The notes below the pieces were generated by a model. That model had not been told where the DNA came from. It was given only the letters and a program-made list of their open reading frames with translations, and did not search any database. Below are positions 22,253 to 33,420 of a stretch of 64,000 nucleotides of DNA, piece after piece (positions within the stretch are counted from its first letter, which is position 1; the number at the start of each line of letters is the position of its first letter). A program made the translations under genes and the position numbers. This DNA is from Hyphodiscus hymeniophilus. Lineage: Eukaryota > Ascomycota > Leotiomycetes > Helotiales > Hyphodiscaceae. Location of the stretch: the NCBI GenBank assembly GCA_016508695.1, contig VNKQ01000002.1, forward strand, positions 1,984,001-2,048,000. The letters run 5' to 3'.

Positions 22253-23415
22253 ACTTTCTGTATTTGAGGATTGCGCAGGGCTTTTGAGCTGATGTAGGAT
22301 ATATGTGTGCATATCTGCTTTGATTTCTAGTAGATTTGCTTGAAACAAAATCTGGCTGGATAGCCAAATAGAGGTATAAAGAGAGCGCGAGCTCTATGTA
22401 ATATATATAAGTTGCTGTGTAGCAATATCGGAGGGGTTTTTCGTTCACGGATAATGTATTAGATCACTGCGGTGGGGGATGTTCGCTGATAGGTATTGTG
22501 AGATCAATTGAGGCAGATTGTCAGCTTGACGCTGGAGCAGTTGATCTATGCCTTTGTCCTTTGCGGACAACGGTTCAGGATGAACATGCTGATCTGGAGA
22601 ATCATGGAGACATTGGCTGACTAGGGGACTGTTGGTATGAGTAGGTTGGGAAAGAAGCTGAGCCTGAGATTTGCGATGAACGAAAATCGCAAGTGTTGAG
22701 GTTCACGAAGATTTGGCATGTTGATACGTGGAGTTCGTACCTTTCTTGTGATGTTTCTTGCTTTTGAGCATTGTAAAACCGTGACAGCCAGACCCAGCTT
22801 TACGTCGCCGAACTCATGGGCCTTTTTCTATAGGCCGACCGAAACCTAAGTGTCTCGCGTAGAGCGCTAAAACAGGAATGCGAGTTGGCAGAGCAAAATT
22901 AACCTGAGTCTTTACATCAATGCGATTGCGCGTGGTTGTGCGAGTTCGCCAGCTCAGGGGGTAATTGAGTGTGTTGAAGATCCAATTGGAAAAATTCCGT
23001 CACTTGCGTTCCCCCTTTATGTTGATATTAAGCGAGAAAGGGGGAGCTTGTGGAAACGAAAAGTACCCCAACGTAAAAATGGGTCGGAAGAATGATTTCA
23101 GGCTTTCGAGGCTTTTGAGGTAGAAGAGAAGAAGAATGAAATACTGAAACGCCCTCTCATTTCTCAACCGGTGTGCTCTTTTCAGGAAGTGTCTTTGCTC
23201 GGAATCAGGTGACCAGTTCCCTTCCTCTACCGTAGAGGTTTTCGCTTGAGCCATGTTATCTACGAGAGAGGCGATATAATAGAGACACATGATTTAAAGT
23301 AAGACAAGGTTGAACTACCAAGAAAAGATTGAAGAGGTTCGCAAAACGGGCGATATAGATTTTGTTTTCCTTATTAACGCCTTGCTAAATGGACGATTCA
23401 CTGTACAACTCCAGA
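22253..23415. other. Convergent 3' region between the SNF2 ATPase and BUB3
   Basis: 1.16 kb between convergent genes. A 96-codon ATG-started frame on the minus strand (23000-23290) has no recognisable family. No repeat or RNA gene seen. Confidence 0.3.
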
Positions 23416-24648
23416 TCATTTAGCTCCTTTGCCCTTGGCTTCTGTATCTGACAGCTCTCGAATGAACACTTGAGTAACTCCCTCTCCGCTATAATCCTCC
23501 TGGCCACTCTCAAAGCCGGGACAAACACCAACAGCCAAATATTTTCCATCACTTGAGAACGATAGCGCTGCAACACTCTGGGGGTATTTCTGGTACTGTC
23601 GAATTCGTCTCTTGGCAACAGCATCCCATAAAGCAACAAAACCATCACCGCCGCCAGATGCAAACGTGCCATGGACAGGGTGGAACGTCAATGCGTTGAC
23701 GGGGTACACGATGTCAGTTCCATCCCCCTCGGGAGCTGGTTGACGGTGGCACTTGAAGGCATACTTCCTCGCTTGCGATTCAGGAGATGGATCAAACCAT
23801 TCAACAGCCACTCGTCCCTCGATACTACTGCTTGCATATCCATCATCATTCGGCATACAGGCCACAGCTCTCGTCATGAACTTGAGCGAAGACTCTCGTT
23901 GTTGCCATGGTTTGACTTCTGTAGGTGCTCCGTTGGCTTGTAATGTAATTTGCATGGTACTTTGAAGCTCGTATATGTAGAGGAGGCGGGAGGACATGGC
24001 GACTACCAATTTCGAGGCGGTGATCGAGAGTGAGTGGGGTTTCGCCGGGAGTGTTATGGTTGTTGGCTCTTTCGAAGGGTTGCTGAGATCGTGGAAGTAG
24101 AGGGTTGAGTCCCATGATGCGGAGACAAGTAATGCTAACAGATGTCAGTACTGGGTCTTCTTCTGGAATTACGTCCTCACAATGTTCCTTGCTGTAGACA
24201 ACAGACTTCACCGGCGCATTGTGTGAGCTGAGAACCGTCTGTTCTCCAGTCTCTAGATTTATCCTTAAATCACATATTAGCAGTAGCCATTACGATGAAG
24301 GTTTTGGACCCTACTTTTTCACTTGCCAATCCATCCCAGCTGTAAATGCTTCATTGTCGTCCGCTCCGAAGCAAACATCGAGTACCGGCGCTCGATGCTC
24401 ATACTTGTCGATCAGCTTTCCGCCTTGTTCTTCTGCACCGTGTGTATCATACAAGTAGACATGTCTATCCCAAGAGGATACCAGGAGTCTTGTCGGAGAG
24501 TTTGGAGCAAATTTCAAGGCCGAGACTGCGTCGGTGGGGGGTTGTGAAAGCTCAAATTGGATTGCTAGGGACGCGTTAGGATCTCGTTTTTGGCCTCCCA
24601 TGGCAGGGCATACTAATGAAAGTACTGGGACAACTTACCTGGAGCCAT
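23416..24648 (-). CDS. BUB3: Spindle checkpoint WD40 protein BUB3
   Basis: Four exons (24648-24639, 24564-24315, 24263-24181, 24134-23416) give 353 residues, a usual length for Bub3. WD40 propeller blades are visible from DAVSALKFAPN, LLVSSWDRHVYLYDT, and LLVSASWDSTLYFHD to SVAALSFSSDGKYLAVG. The block SSIEGRVAVEWFD followed by KYAFKCHR is typical of Bub3 and separates it from the related Rae1. Bub3 binds phosphorylated MELT repeats of the kinetochore protein Spc105/KNL1 and recruits Bub1 and Mad3/BubR1. The first coding exon is only ten nucleotides (MAP plus one base). It shares a 349-bp upstream region with divergent GPN2. Confidence 0.94.
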
Positions 24649-24997
24649 GATTGTTGCAATATCTACTATGAAAGAGGAAGGCGCAAACTCACAATGTTCG
24701 ATGTTTGTTTATGGGAAGGCACAATCCTTGCAAGATCGAATTCTGCCATGCCACACCACCCCGCCGGTACTCGAAAAGTTGTCGATGGGGGTGAAGCTTC
24801 TTGAAATGATATGCAAGATTCTGAGACACCACAAGACTCGTACAATCTCCAGATTTCAGATTTCCAGAATCATTTTGTGGAACAAGATTTGAACAGCAGA
24901 GACTAACGAGACGTCCCAGCGAAAACTGTCAGAAACGAGCGCTTGATTAACCTGCCGCTTGCCCCTCATCAGACGCGTGTGGACTTCAAATCTGAAG
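24649..24997. promoter_or_regulatory. Likely bidirectional promoter, BUB3 / GPN2
   Basis: 349 bp between the two divergent start codons must contain both promoters and 5' leaders. Individual sites are not resolved. Confidence 0.5.
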
Positions 24998-26144
24998 ATG
25001 CCATTCGCACAACTTGTGCTTGGTAGTCCAGGAGCTGGCAAGAGCACATATTGCAATGGCAGTACGATTCTTGCTCTCCACTCTGCTCTAAGAAACCCGC
25101 TCACACAAGCACAGTGCAACAGTTCATGTCAGCCATAGGACGTAAATGCTCAGTAGTAAACCTCGATCCAGCAAACGACCACACCACCTACCCCTGTGCA
25201 ATCGATGTCCGGAACCTTATAAAGCTTGAAGACATAATGGAGGAAGATGATTTAGGACCGAATGGTGGTGTGCTATATGCGCTCGAAGAGCTAGAACACA
25301 ACATGGAATGGCTGGAACAAGGACTGGGCGAGCTGGGCGAGGATTATGTACTTTTTGATTGTCCTGGCCAAGTCGAGCTTTATACGCATCACTCCTCATT
25401 ACGCAACATATTCTTCAGATTACAAAAGTTGGGCTACAGAGTGCGCTTCCATTCTTGCTGTTGAGACTGGTGGCTAACTGTGGGTTGTAGCTTGTAGTCC
25501 TTCATCTTTCTGACTCCTACTGCCTCACTCTTCCCTCCCTTTACATATCGAATCTGATATTGAGTCTCCGCGCCATGCTCCAGATGGATCTTCCACATCT
25601 CAATGTCCTCACGAAAATCGATAAGCTGTCCGATTATGGACCCCTGCCTTTCAACCTCGATTTCTACACCGATGTCCAAGATCTATCGTACCTCCTACCC
25701 CATCTCGAGTCTGAATCCTCGGTAATGCGCGGATCGAAGTTCGAAGGATTGAATACAGCAATTGTTGACCTGGTGGAGAGCTTTGGTCTAGTCGGGTTCG
25801 AAACATTAGCCGTGGAGGACAAGAAGAGTATGATGCATTTACTGCAAGTCATAGACCGGGCGGGTGGATATGCATTTGGCGGTGCGGAGGGCGCAAACGA
25901 CACAGTATGGCAGGTTGCAATGAGAGAAGGCGTAACTACCATGGATGTGAAGGATGTGCAAGAGCGGTGGCTTGATGCGAAGGACGAGTATGATGACCAT
26001 GAGCGGAAGCAATGGGCTGAGCAGGCCAAAATTCGGGATGAGGCAGAGCGTGCGAAGGCCGCCGAATATGAGGATGATGATCTGGAGAATATGCAACTGC
26101 CCGTGGGTGGAAGTGGCGTAAAGGTTGTAAGGACAAATCAATGA
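24998..26144 (+). CDS. GPN2: GPN-loop GTPase 2
   Basis: Three exons (24998-25061, 25115-25440, 25491-26144) give 347 residues. The N-terminus MPFAQLVLGSPGAGKSTYC carries the P-loop, NLDPAND is the following family motif, LGPNGG contains the Gly-Pro-Asn loop that defines the family, FDCPGQVELY is the G3 motif and LTKIDKL the base-recognition motif. GPN GTPases act in the cytoplasm in assembly and nuclear import of RNA polymerases. The start MPFAQ, rather than MGKF or similar, and the EEDDLGPNGG context fit GPN2 rather than GPN1 or GPN3. The C-terminus is acidic and helical. Its stop codon is 7 bp from that of the convergent POP5. Confidence 0.94.
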
Positions 26145-26151
26145 TACCCTT

Positions 26152-26787
26152 TCAATCTCCATCGCTCAAGTCCTCGTCTTCCTCGTCGGAATCCTCTCTA
26201 TCCACCATAAGCGTATCCTTCATAGAATCTCCGCCGTAATCTGCCTTCCCAAACATGTTGTCAAGTGTCGAGTCGCCTTGTTCGGCCATCTCCCGCCTCG
26301 CCTTCAGGATCAATTGTCTGGCTCTCTGAATAGCTTCCTCTTCCGCCTTTCTGATCGTGCCACTAACTCTCACAACCCTAAATACACAGCTCTTCCCATT
26401 CTTGATCGGCAGGATAGTCATAAAAGACAATGCAGCCCAAACCAGTCTGTATTGTGCGCGCGAAACTCGTAGGATGAATGTTGATGTTGCTGGCGATAAG
26501 TATTTCACTTTCAAAATATCAGCACGCATCTTGTGTTATTTGGAAGAGCGACGCTTACCAACAATACTTTCGGCGATTGCACCAGCGCCGTGATCGCCAA
26601 ATAGGTTCGAGACCTCTGTTTTGATTCCCTTCACTAAAGCATGTGTTGTGAGGCTGTCTGTGGTAGGCTGATTGAACACCACCACATCGGGAATTTTTGG
26701 ATCCACGTTTTTGTTGTCCACGTTTTTGTTGTCCAGCCCGGGATATAGAATGTTGACTAGTAAATAGCGATTCTTGAGGCGAACCAT
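26152..26787 (-). CDS. POP5: RNase P/MRP protein subunit POP5
   Basis: Two exons (26787-26559, 26507-26152) give 194 residues. MVRLKNRYLLVNILYP at the N-terminus and VSRAQYRLVWAALSFM in the core are diagnostic for Pop5, which binds the catalytic RNA of RNase P (tRNA 5' end maturation) and RNase MRP (rRNA processing). The C-terminus is an acidic tail (DREDSDEEDEDLSDGD). Between ILYP and the core is a local duplication, DNKNVDNKNVD, coded by a 15-bp tandem repeat at about 26707-26736. The gene converges on GPN2 with only 7 bp between stop codons, so the mature transcripts almost certainly overlap. Confidence 0.94.
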
Positions 26788-27389
26788 ATTTGGTATTGTG
26801 GTCGAGGTTGTGCAAAAACACGGTCACAAAATTGGAGGGTAACAATGAATCAATATCGGCCCCCGAACTTTACCCGACGCGACGTCCATTTCACTACAGT
26901 AAGGGCAACAAGTGTTACCTTCACACAAACCACATCTATGAAATTGAAATGCTATCTCAACGCTCAGCCTGTACAAGAAATTTCTTCTCTAATTATCCTC
27001 CTTGCCCATGATTCTTCACCTGGACCAGGCTGTCGTTGTAACCTTTTCCCCATGCCCATCGTGCCCCATGCAGAAGATGCTCTTGAACGAGACTGGTTCT
27101 CGTCTAAAGTAGATCGATATAAAGTGACAGAGATCTTGGTGACAAGATTACGGCACCTACTAAAAGAGAGGATTGACATACGGATTGTCTACCCAAGACG
27201 CCGCATTAGCTACTCGACATCGGAGAAAGGGAACGTAATCCCCTGCTATTATTAGAGAACCTCGCGATGAACCAGTACTGGCCAACCAGGGACGGGAGCT
27301 GACTAATTGAAATCTACTGCACCTGGTGCACCACTACCCAGCACTATTCTGGTTGCTGCCCACGACACCATCTCATCCAATGTGACAGT
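26788..27389. promoter_or_regulatory. Divergent region between POP5 and CnxE, with an uncertain ORF
   Basis: 602 bp between divergent starts; promoters for both should be here. A 136-codon frame inside it is listed separately. Confidence 0.4.
26845..27255 (+). CDS. Uncertain 136-codon ORF between POP5 and CnxE
   Basis: ATG-started and uninterrupted, 58 bp from the POP5 start on the opposite strand and ending 134 bp before CnxE. I do not recognise the product, and it has no clear membrane segment or motif. It could be a small lineage-specific gene, part of the CnxE leader, or chance. Confidence 0.2.
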   Translation: MNQYRPPNFTRRDVHFTTVRATSVTFTQTTSMKLKCYLNAQPVQEISSLIILLAHDSSPGPGCRCNLFPMPIVPHAEDALERDWFSSKVDRYKVTEILVTRLRHLLKERIDIRIVYPRRRISYSTSEKGNVIPCYY

Positions 27390-29522
27390 ATGTCAGGCCC
27401 AATTTTGAAAGCTGCAATCCTTGTAGTATCAACAACGGCTTCGAAAGATGCCGCGGCCGATTCAACTGGTGCTATTTTGAAGGACATTTTTGAAAATGAA
27501 GGGGATGGCAAGTGGAAGATTGCAGAGACGAAAATTGTGGCCGACGATGCCTTAGCCATCCAACGGAGTATCACTCTGTGGACTGATCGAAACGAACCTG
27601 TCGATTTAGTTATTACTACTGGTGGCACGGGGTTTGCGATTCATGATGTTACGCCGGAGGTCAGTCATGCGCAATTGGGTGTTTCTCTCTCTATATCTGA
27701 CAGCTTCAGGCCGTGGCTACTCTGTTACACAAACAAGCTCCTGGTCTTATACATGGGATGCTTGCTGCTTCGCTAGCTGTAACTCCATGTAAGTCTTCAG
27801 AATCCATTTATCCTCTCCAGGTAGCTGACGTCTCAAGTTGCTCTTATGTCAAGACCAGTAGCTGGCGTCCGTCATAAGACTATTATTCTCACTCTCCCTG
27901 GCTCTCCAAAAGGTGCCAAGGAGAACCTCCAATCAGTGCTCAAGTTGCTTCCCCACGCCTGTCAGCAAGCAGCTGGGTCCGATTCGAGGACACTTCATGC
28001 TGGAGGAGTCAAGAAACTAGAAAAGGATGCTGGAATCAGCTCTGATCTGACTCAGCCATCACACTCGCATAGCCATGATCACTCTCATGGGCACTCTCAT
28101 AGTCACGGCCATAGCCACGGACATGCAATGCCAGTGCGACATACGGCACCAGATGAGAACCCACGATCGAATGACCCAACATTAGGCCCCACACGTCGAA
28201 ATCGCTCCTCGCCTTATCCCATGCTCTCAGTCGAAGATGCTCTCAAACTCATCAAGGAGCATACGCCCCGGCCGCAAACACTAACAGCCAAAGTTGATAG
28301 AACCATCGTCGGTGCAGTGCTCGCTGAAGACGTCACCGCTGGGGAAGCAGTACCAGCCTATCGAGCGAGTATCGTAGATGGCTATGCAGTAATCGCATCA
28401 GAGGACGGCTCTGGGAGTAAAGGAACTTTCCCTGTAGCTTCGATATCCCATGCCACACCTGGCGAGATTCCTCCCCTGCAAGCTGGCCAGATTGCACGAA
28501 TTACCACTGGCGCTCCGCTACCACTAGGTGCAACATCTGTGGTTATGGTTGAGGACACGGTGCTGAAGAGTTTGACTGAAGATGGGCAAGAAGAGAAAGA
28601 TGTTGAGATTCTAGCACAAGGTGTCAAGCCTGGCGAGAATGTCCGAGAAGTTGGCAGTGATATCAAGAAAGATGATATAATTCTTCGGAGAGGAGAAATT
28701 ATATCAGCGATCGGCGGAGAATTGGGCCTCCTGGCATCTGTTGGCAAGGCAGAAGTCCAGGTATACAAAAGACCAGTAGTTGGAGTCCTCTCAACGGGGG
28801 ACGAAATCGTCGAGCACAGCACGCCAGGTGGTTTAAGACTGGGAGAAGTCAGAGACTGTAACCGACCCACTCTTATCGCTGCAGTTCGAGGGCATGGGTT
28901 TGAAGTTGTTGATCTCGGAATTGCAAGAGACAAGCCAGGAGATCTAGAACAGAACTTACGTGACGCCTTTCGGAAAGTTGACGTCATAATCACATCTGGT
29001 GGTGTCTCAATGGGAGAACTGGACCTCCTGAAACCAACAATTGAGCGATCGTTGGGAGGAACGATTCATTTCGGACGAGTTTCGATGAAGCCCGGAAAAC
29101 CAACAACCTTCGCAACCGTCCCAGTCAAGAATAATGCCGGCGAACGAGTATCGAAAGCAATTTTCTCTTTACCAGGTAATCCTGTGTCTGCAATTGTAAC
29201 ATTTCACCTATTTGTATTGCCTTCTCTGCATTTTGCATCTGGGATAAGTCCTGCTGGTTTGCCAAAAGTAATGGTAACTCTGGCACATGATTTTCGACTT
29301 GATCCTCAGAGAGCTGAATACCACCGTGCCATCATAGCGCTTGCGAAAGATGGTATTTTATATGCAAGTAGCACGGGAGGTCAGAGAAGCTCGCGAGTTG
29401 GAAGCTTAAAGAGTGCAAATGCACTCCTTTGCTTGCCGACTGGCAATGAAACTTTGACGAAAGGAAAGCAAGTTGAAGCCCTGCTGATGGGAAATATTAG
29501 TAGTGACTTCAATGCTTTGTAA
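27390..29522 (+). CDS. cnxE: Molybdenum cofactor biosynthesis enzyme CnxE (gephyrin-like MogA-MoeA fusion)
   Basis: Three exons (27390-27659, 27710-27788, 27838-29522) give 677 residues. The N-terminal MogA-like domain (about 1-165) shows ITTGGTGFAIHDVTPEA and ARP-type SRPVAGVRHKT, LPGSPKGAKEN; it adenylylates molybdopterin. The C-terminal MoeA-like domain (from about 240) shows SVEDALKLI, VPAYRASIVDGYAV, ITTGAPLP, VGVLSTGDEIVE, ITSGGVSMGE and FSLPGNPVSA; it inserts molybdate. Both steps are needed for nitrate reductase and other Mo enzymes. The linker holds a run of eleven histidines alternating with Ser, Gly or Asp at residues 192-212, then PVRH. The order MogA then MoeA matches CnxE and gephyrin. 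Introns are 50 and 49 bp. Confidence 0.95.
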
Positions 29523-30996
29523 TTGTAGCATGGGCATATGCCATTGGACATCAACAGTCTTTATCCTTCACTTGAACTTCCAACGCAATTTGATGTGGGC
29601 GGGATCCGTTTTGTTTCTTGTTCGATCGGTCGTATGAGGATGCTTGAGGTTTCTTAGAAATGCAAGCGGTGGATCGACATCGAAACAAAACCATGAGATG
29701 CTGTTCACTGTTGTACTTATGAGAGCCATGCTTCTCATAAAAGTCGATTACGTTGGCTGCTTCCCTCGAGCTGAAGCCAAGAGCCAATGGCATAGCCTTG
29801 CAGGTTTGAGGGGGTGGAGGGGCTCCTCCTTTCCCGTATGGTATCGTACATTCAAAAATGAGATTTGCAAGAGCTGCTCAATATGTTTCGAATCTACGAC
29901 TGTGTGAATGCAACCAACCTGGTCTGACCAAGAGTATAGTCTTTAATGTCCCGAATGATTTACCTTTTTTACTTTAGTCCATATCAGTTAGACTTTTGCT
30001 TTCGTTGGAAAGAGAGGAGTTATGTGATCCTCCTATTGTTGTATTGTTATTTGTTTGTCGCGTCTCCCAGCCTGGGTTCTCTTCGCTAGACGTACAGGTT
30101 GGCAAAGCGATGGAGAGAGGTGGCGGCATCTTTCGCTCAGTGATCTGCAGTGAACTGCCACAATCATGCTTGTCGCCTTTGCTCGACCTATGTTTCTGCT
30201 ATAGAAAGTGGTTTCTCAACATTACCCATAGCGAGGGGTCGACATAAACACGTTACACTTGTTGGAGTCTTGGAATCATGGACATGATCAACCAACACAA
30301 CAAGGCAGAGCTCTCAGTCGGATATTAGATATCAAGCCCTCTCTTAGATTTCTTCAAAATGAATCTGCTACAATATTGTTCTTACCATTGCTGTGTTCTA
30401 AAGATGCAGAGATTTCGATCATCAGGACTTGCATTTACAGCCGTGAATAAGCAACCTGAGTTTGGAAGTATTCCAGTCATTCGTAAAGTTGACGCAACTT
30501 GAGGGATTTTATCTAGTACCTTGGGAATACCCATATCGTCAATATTAAACTCCTTCATATGAGTGAGTTGTTTGTGAGGCCATAATTTTATCCCGCGAAG
30601 ACTACCTGCTCTGAAATCGCCTTACTCCACTCTGGCAATTGGAATGGCTGTGGTGTTGTCCATATGCAAAATTTCTTGAACATTAATAGATATTTCTGGA
30701 TCCAACAAGTCAAAAGACTCACCTTTGACATATTTTGTTCAAGTAAGAGCTGCTAATGACATGTGAATGTCTTGACCGGAAAATATCACATTTGACATAC
30801 CCAAATCGAAAAAGAGCTTTCACCTATGTATATTTTTGACCAAAAGGTCTCACCTTTGATTCATCCGGACTATTGAGATCTCTTAAGCGAGTTGTCGGAG
30901 TGCGGAGGCAATGTTTACTCTCCAATATTTAAATCTCGGTTCGATGCGTGACAAGTTCGAACCGACACACACCATTCGAGAACAACGTCAACCATT
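29523..30996. other. Long intergenic region, AT-rich in part
   Basis: 1.47 kb. Apart from the open fragment at 29551-29793 listed separately, only short frames. Several stretches (about 30200-30900) are visibly AT-rich, which could reflect decayed sequence. Confidence 0.35.
29551..29793 (-). CDS. Uncertain 80-codon ORF, possible gene remnant
   Basis: An ATG-started frame that stays open upstream as well (GKGGAPPPPQTCKAM before the Met). Composition looks protein-like near MPLALGFSSREAANVIDFY, but I recognise no family and found no convincing upstream exon. It could be the 3' exon of a small or decayed gene convergent with CnxE. Confidence 0.2.
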   Translation of the reverse strand: MPLALGFSSREAANVIDFYEKHGSHKYNSEQHLMVLFRCRSTACISKKPQASSYDRSNKKQNGSRPHQIALEVQVKDKDC

Positions 30997-32914
30997 ATGT
31001 GTCAATTCCACTATCTCCAGAGCGAGGCGTGCGGTCATCGTACTATCGAATTAGTATCCCACTGCAATGAAAAGTTATGGTCTGCCGGATATACAGGTAT
31101 CCTTTCTTCGTGCGAGGAGGTGATTTAGTATGTACTTGCAATGATCACCGACCTTCTTCACCTCACTTCTTTACTGACTTGTGGCCGCTATAGTACATCC
31201 CACTATACCGATCCAGATGTCCAGCATCAACTACCATATTTCTGGGAAGGCCAGTCTAACTATTGCCGGAAGTGTGAGAGAGATTTTATGGTAAACATTT
31301 GAGGATCTCACTATCCTACTCTGTCCAAAGTAATCTGACCTTAGTAGATGGGCACCTTCATCCGGTTTGGTACTTACCAAAGATACACAATGACCCCCCC
31401 TGTCCCTCTGAGCAAGATTAACGCAGACGGTACCCTATGCTATTCTTATGAAAACGAGCCATTCTTCTACAGACACCCACTCAGCGCTACGACTTGTCAG
31501 CTCCTAGGCGTCGGAGATCAAGTCACTAGGCTTTGCGTAGGCCAAAATACTCCACCCGACCTTGTCGACGCAGCAACGTCCACAATTCACTTCCCAGCTA
31601 GCATTGAGGTCTATGATTACTCCTTGGCAGCCAAAGACTCCGAAAATTCCTGGAAACAACGGGGATTTAAAGGAGAAATCACGTTGACTGGACCGCCAAG
31701 TCTCTATTTTGATCAGTCATTGGGAATCACGGCTATTGATCGACACAATCTTCTGCTGGCTCTTGATAAGGGTGACGCTTCAAGAGACATATACGCGTAA
31801 GTCTGAATTTCTTTTTTTTCTCTTAGTGAATTGGGGTAATTCCTCAAAATTGCTCGAAGCCTAAATAAATCAGGTGAATTGAGCAACCAAGCATACCTCA
31901 GAAACTCTCGAACCTTCGGAGCGACTTTTATTCTCAGAAACAGGGCCCTCAAAAGTTTGATCAGACAAGCAACCTTCGATGTGTTAGGCTGACCATAAGC
32001 GCAGGAGTCTCTTCGAAGAGCGTGGTATGCCAGTAACTCAGTTCAACTTAATCCTCGAGCAGATTCAGACTATGGTTGATGAGCCAAAGGCTGAGCGAAA
32101 GGCAAAGAGCATGGAAGCCCCAGTCAACGACAATAAAACCGAGCCAGTTGAGACCATGGTTGATGAGGGAGAAACCCCAGCCAGCGGCAATGGTGAACGC
32201 GAGCAGAATCAAGCCCTGTACCCGTGGGAGCATCCCGTCAACGACGATGGCACCGAGCGGATCTTAACCCCAGGCCAAAAAGCTGTACACGCACGGATTC
32301 GAGCTTCGCACAAGAAGATTGCAGAGCGAAAGGCAAAGGCCATGGAAAGCCAACTCAACGACAACAAAACCGAGCGGATTCAGACCATGATTGATGAGCG
32401 AGAAACCCCAGCCAGCGGCGATGGTGAACGCGAGCGGATTCGAGCCATGTACCCGCGGGAAACCTCCGTCGACGGCGTGAACACAAGCATGAAAGCTCTA
32501 GGCGAGCATATTCGAGCCAAGAACCCGAGGCTGGAAGATGAGCGAAAGGCAAAGGCCATGAAAAACCAACTCAACGACAATAAAACCGAGCGTATTTTAA
32601 CCCCAGGCCCAAAAGCTGTACGCGAGCGGATTCGAGTCGCGAACCAGAAGTCGAAAGATGAGCGAAAGGCAAATGCCATGGAAAGCCAAGTCGACGACCC
32701 AAGCATCCAAGCTCCACGTCGTAAACGCCGTAAGACTACAAACAAAGTTAACCTATTCAGACGAACCCTAACATACTACAACAGGCAAACCCTTATTCCG
32801 CGATTCTGTGCCCAGCCACTTGACGCCACCTCGACCTACCCCGAACAAGAGTACGCCGGCAACCGAGAGAGAGAGCTTGGTCGTTACCTTGAAGCTGAGA
32901 TCCGAGTTGCTTGA
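30997..32914 (+). CDS. Unrecognised protein with Cys/His N-terminus and internal repeats
   Basis: Four exons (30997-31127, 31194-31290, 31348-31796, 32005-32914) join in phase to 528 residues. The join at 31796/32005 is supported by a GTAAGT donor overlapping the stop of the third block, a CAG acceptor and an uninterrupted frame. The N-terminus MCQFHYLQSEACGHRTIEL, HCNEKLW and the later NYCRKCERD give CxxC and Cys/His pairs that could bind zinc, a pattern seen at the start of other fungal proteins of unknown function. Residues about 80-225 are a mixed domain I cannot place. Exon 4 codes degenerate repeats beginning ERKAKAMESQLNDNKTER, followed by a basic cluster PRRKRRKTT that may be a nuclear signal. 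No signal peptide or membrane segment. Function unknown; probably lineage-restricted. Confidence 0.68.
32093..32710 (+). repeat. Degenerate tandem repeat coding ERKAKAME-type units
   Basis: GAGCGAAAGGCAAA recurs at 32093, 32324, 32540 and 32660 in the same frame. Units are spaced 231, 216 and 120 bp; the first two full units also share DNKTE, ETPASG and the GERE block, and units 1 and 3 share RILTPG. The last unit is truncated. Confidence 0.8.
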
Positions 32915-33420
32915 GCGCTTTCCTCGTTGAGGGGAAGTTAAGAAATTGGGAAAGTAATAGCGCACCGTGGACGTATGGAACATTGGATGGAGGGTATATT
33001 ACGAAATTGACGCTGGGAAAGGCAAACGCATGCGGTTTCTCATCATCCAGATAGATTGTCCAATTGAACCATCGAGATCTTGATGACGACCTGTGATTCC
33101 CTCATGATTTCGAAAGATGAGACGAGTGATTGGGATAGCGAGCTGTCTAGAACTTGTGAAGTCTCTCATTATGTAGATCTTTGAAACCAAAATAACGATA
33201 GGGCATGATGTTCAAACTTCCGTACCAGCAGTGCATTGTACTCTGCTACTGTATATCATACATAGACTTGGATAGTAATGCAAGACTTGCCCAAAAGACT
33301 TGCCATCCGCATCTACCAGAACGCCTTGTTGCCGCTTGATATACATATGCCCAACATCTGCATCCTCGCAGAGTCTTCACTGACTGACTCACTTATTTTC
33401 TCAGTGGGACCAACTATCTT
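32915..33420. other. Convergent 3' region before VMA16
   Basis: About 500 bp between convergent genes; nothing recognised. Confidence 0.35.

Noticed and set aside
30930..30975. Two GTTCGA-type motifs suggesting a tRNA
   Set aside because: Neither strand gives a T stem or an anticodon arm.
31348..31800. A 150-residue gene ending at 31800, separate from the repeat ORF at 32027
   Set aside because: The stop overlaps a GTAAGT donor, and splicing to a CAG acceptor at 32004 continues both frames exactly; upstream exons also fit.
32093..32710. Transposon-derived repeat
   Set aside because: The repeat stays in frame within one coding exon, with no terminal repeats or target-site duplication.
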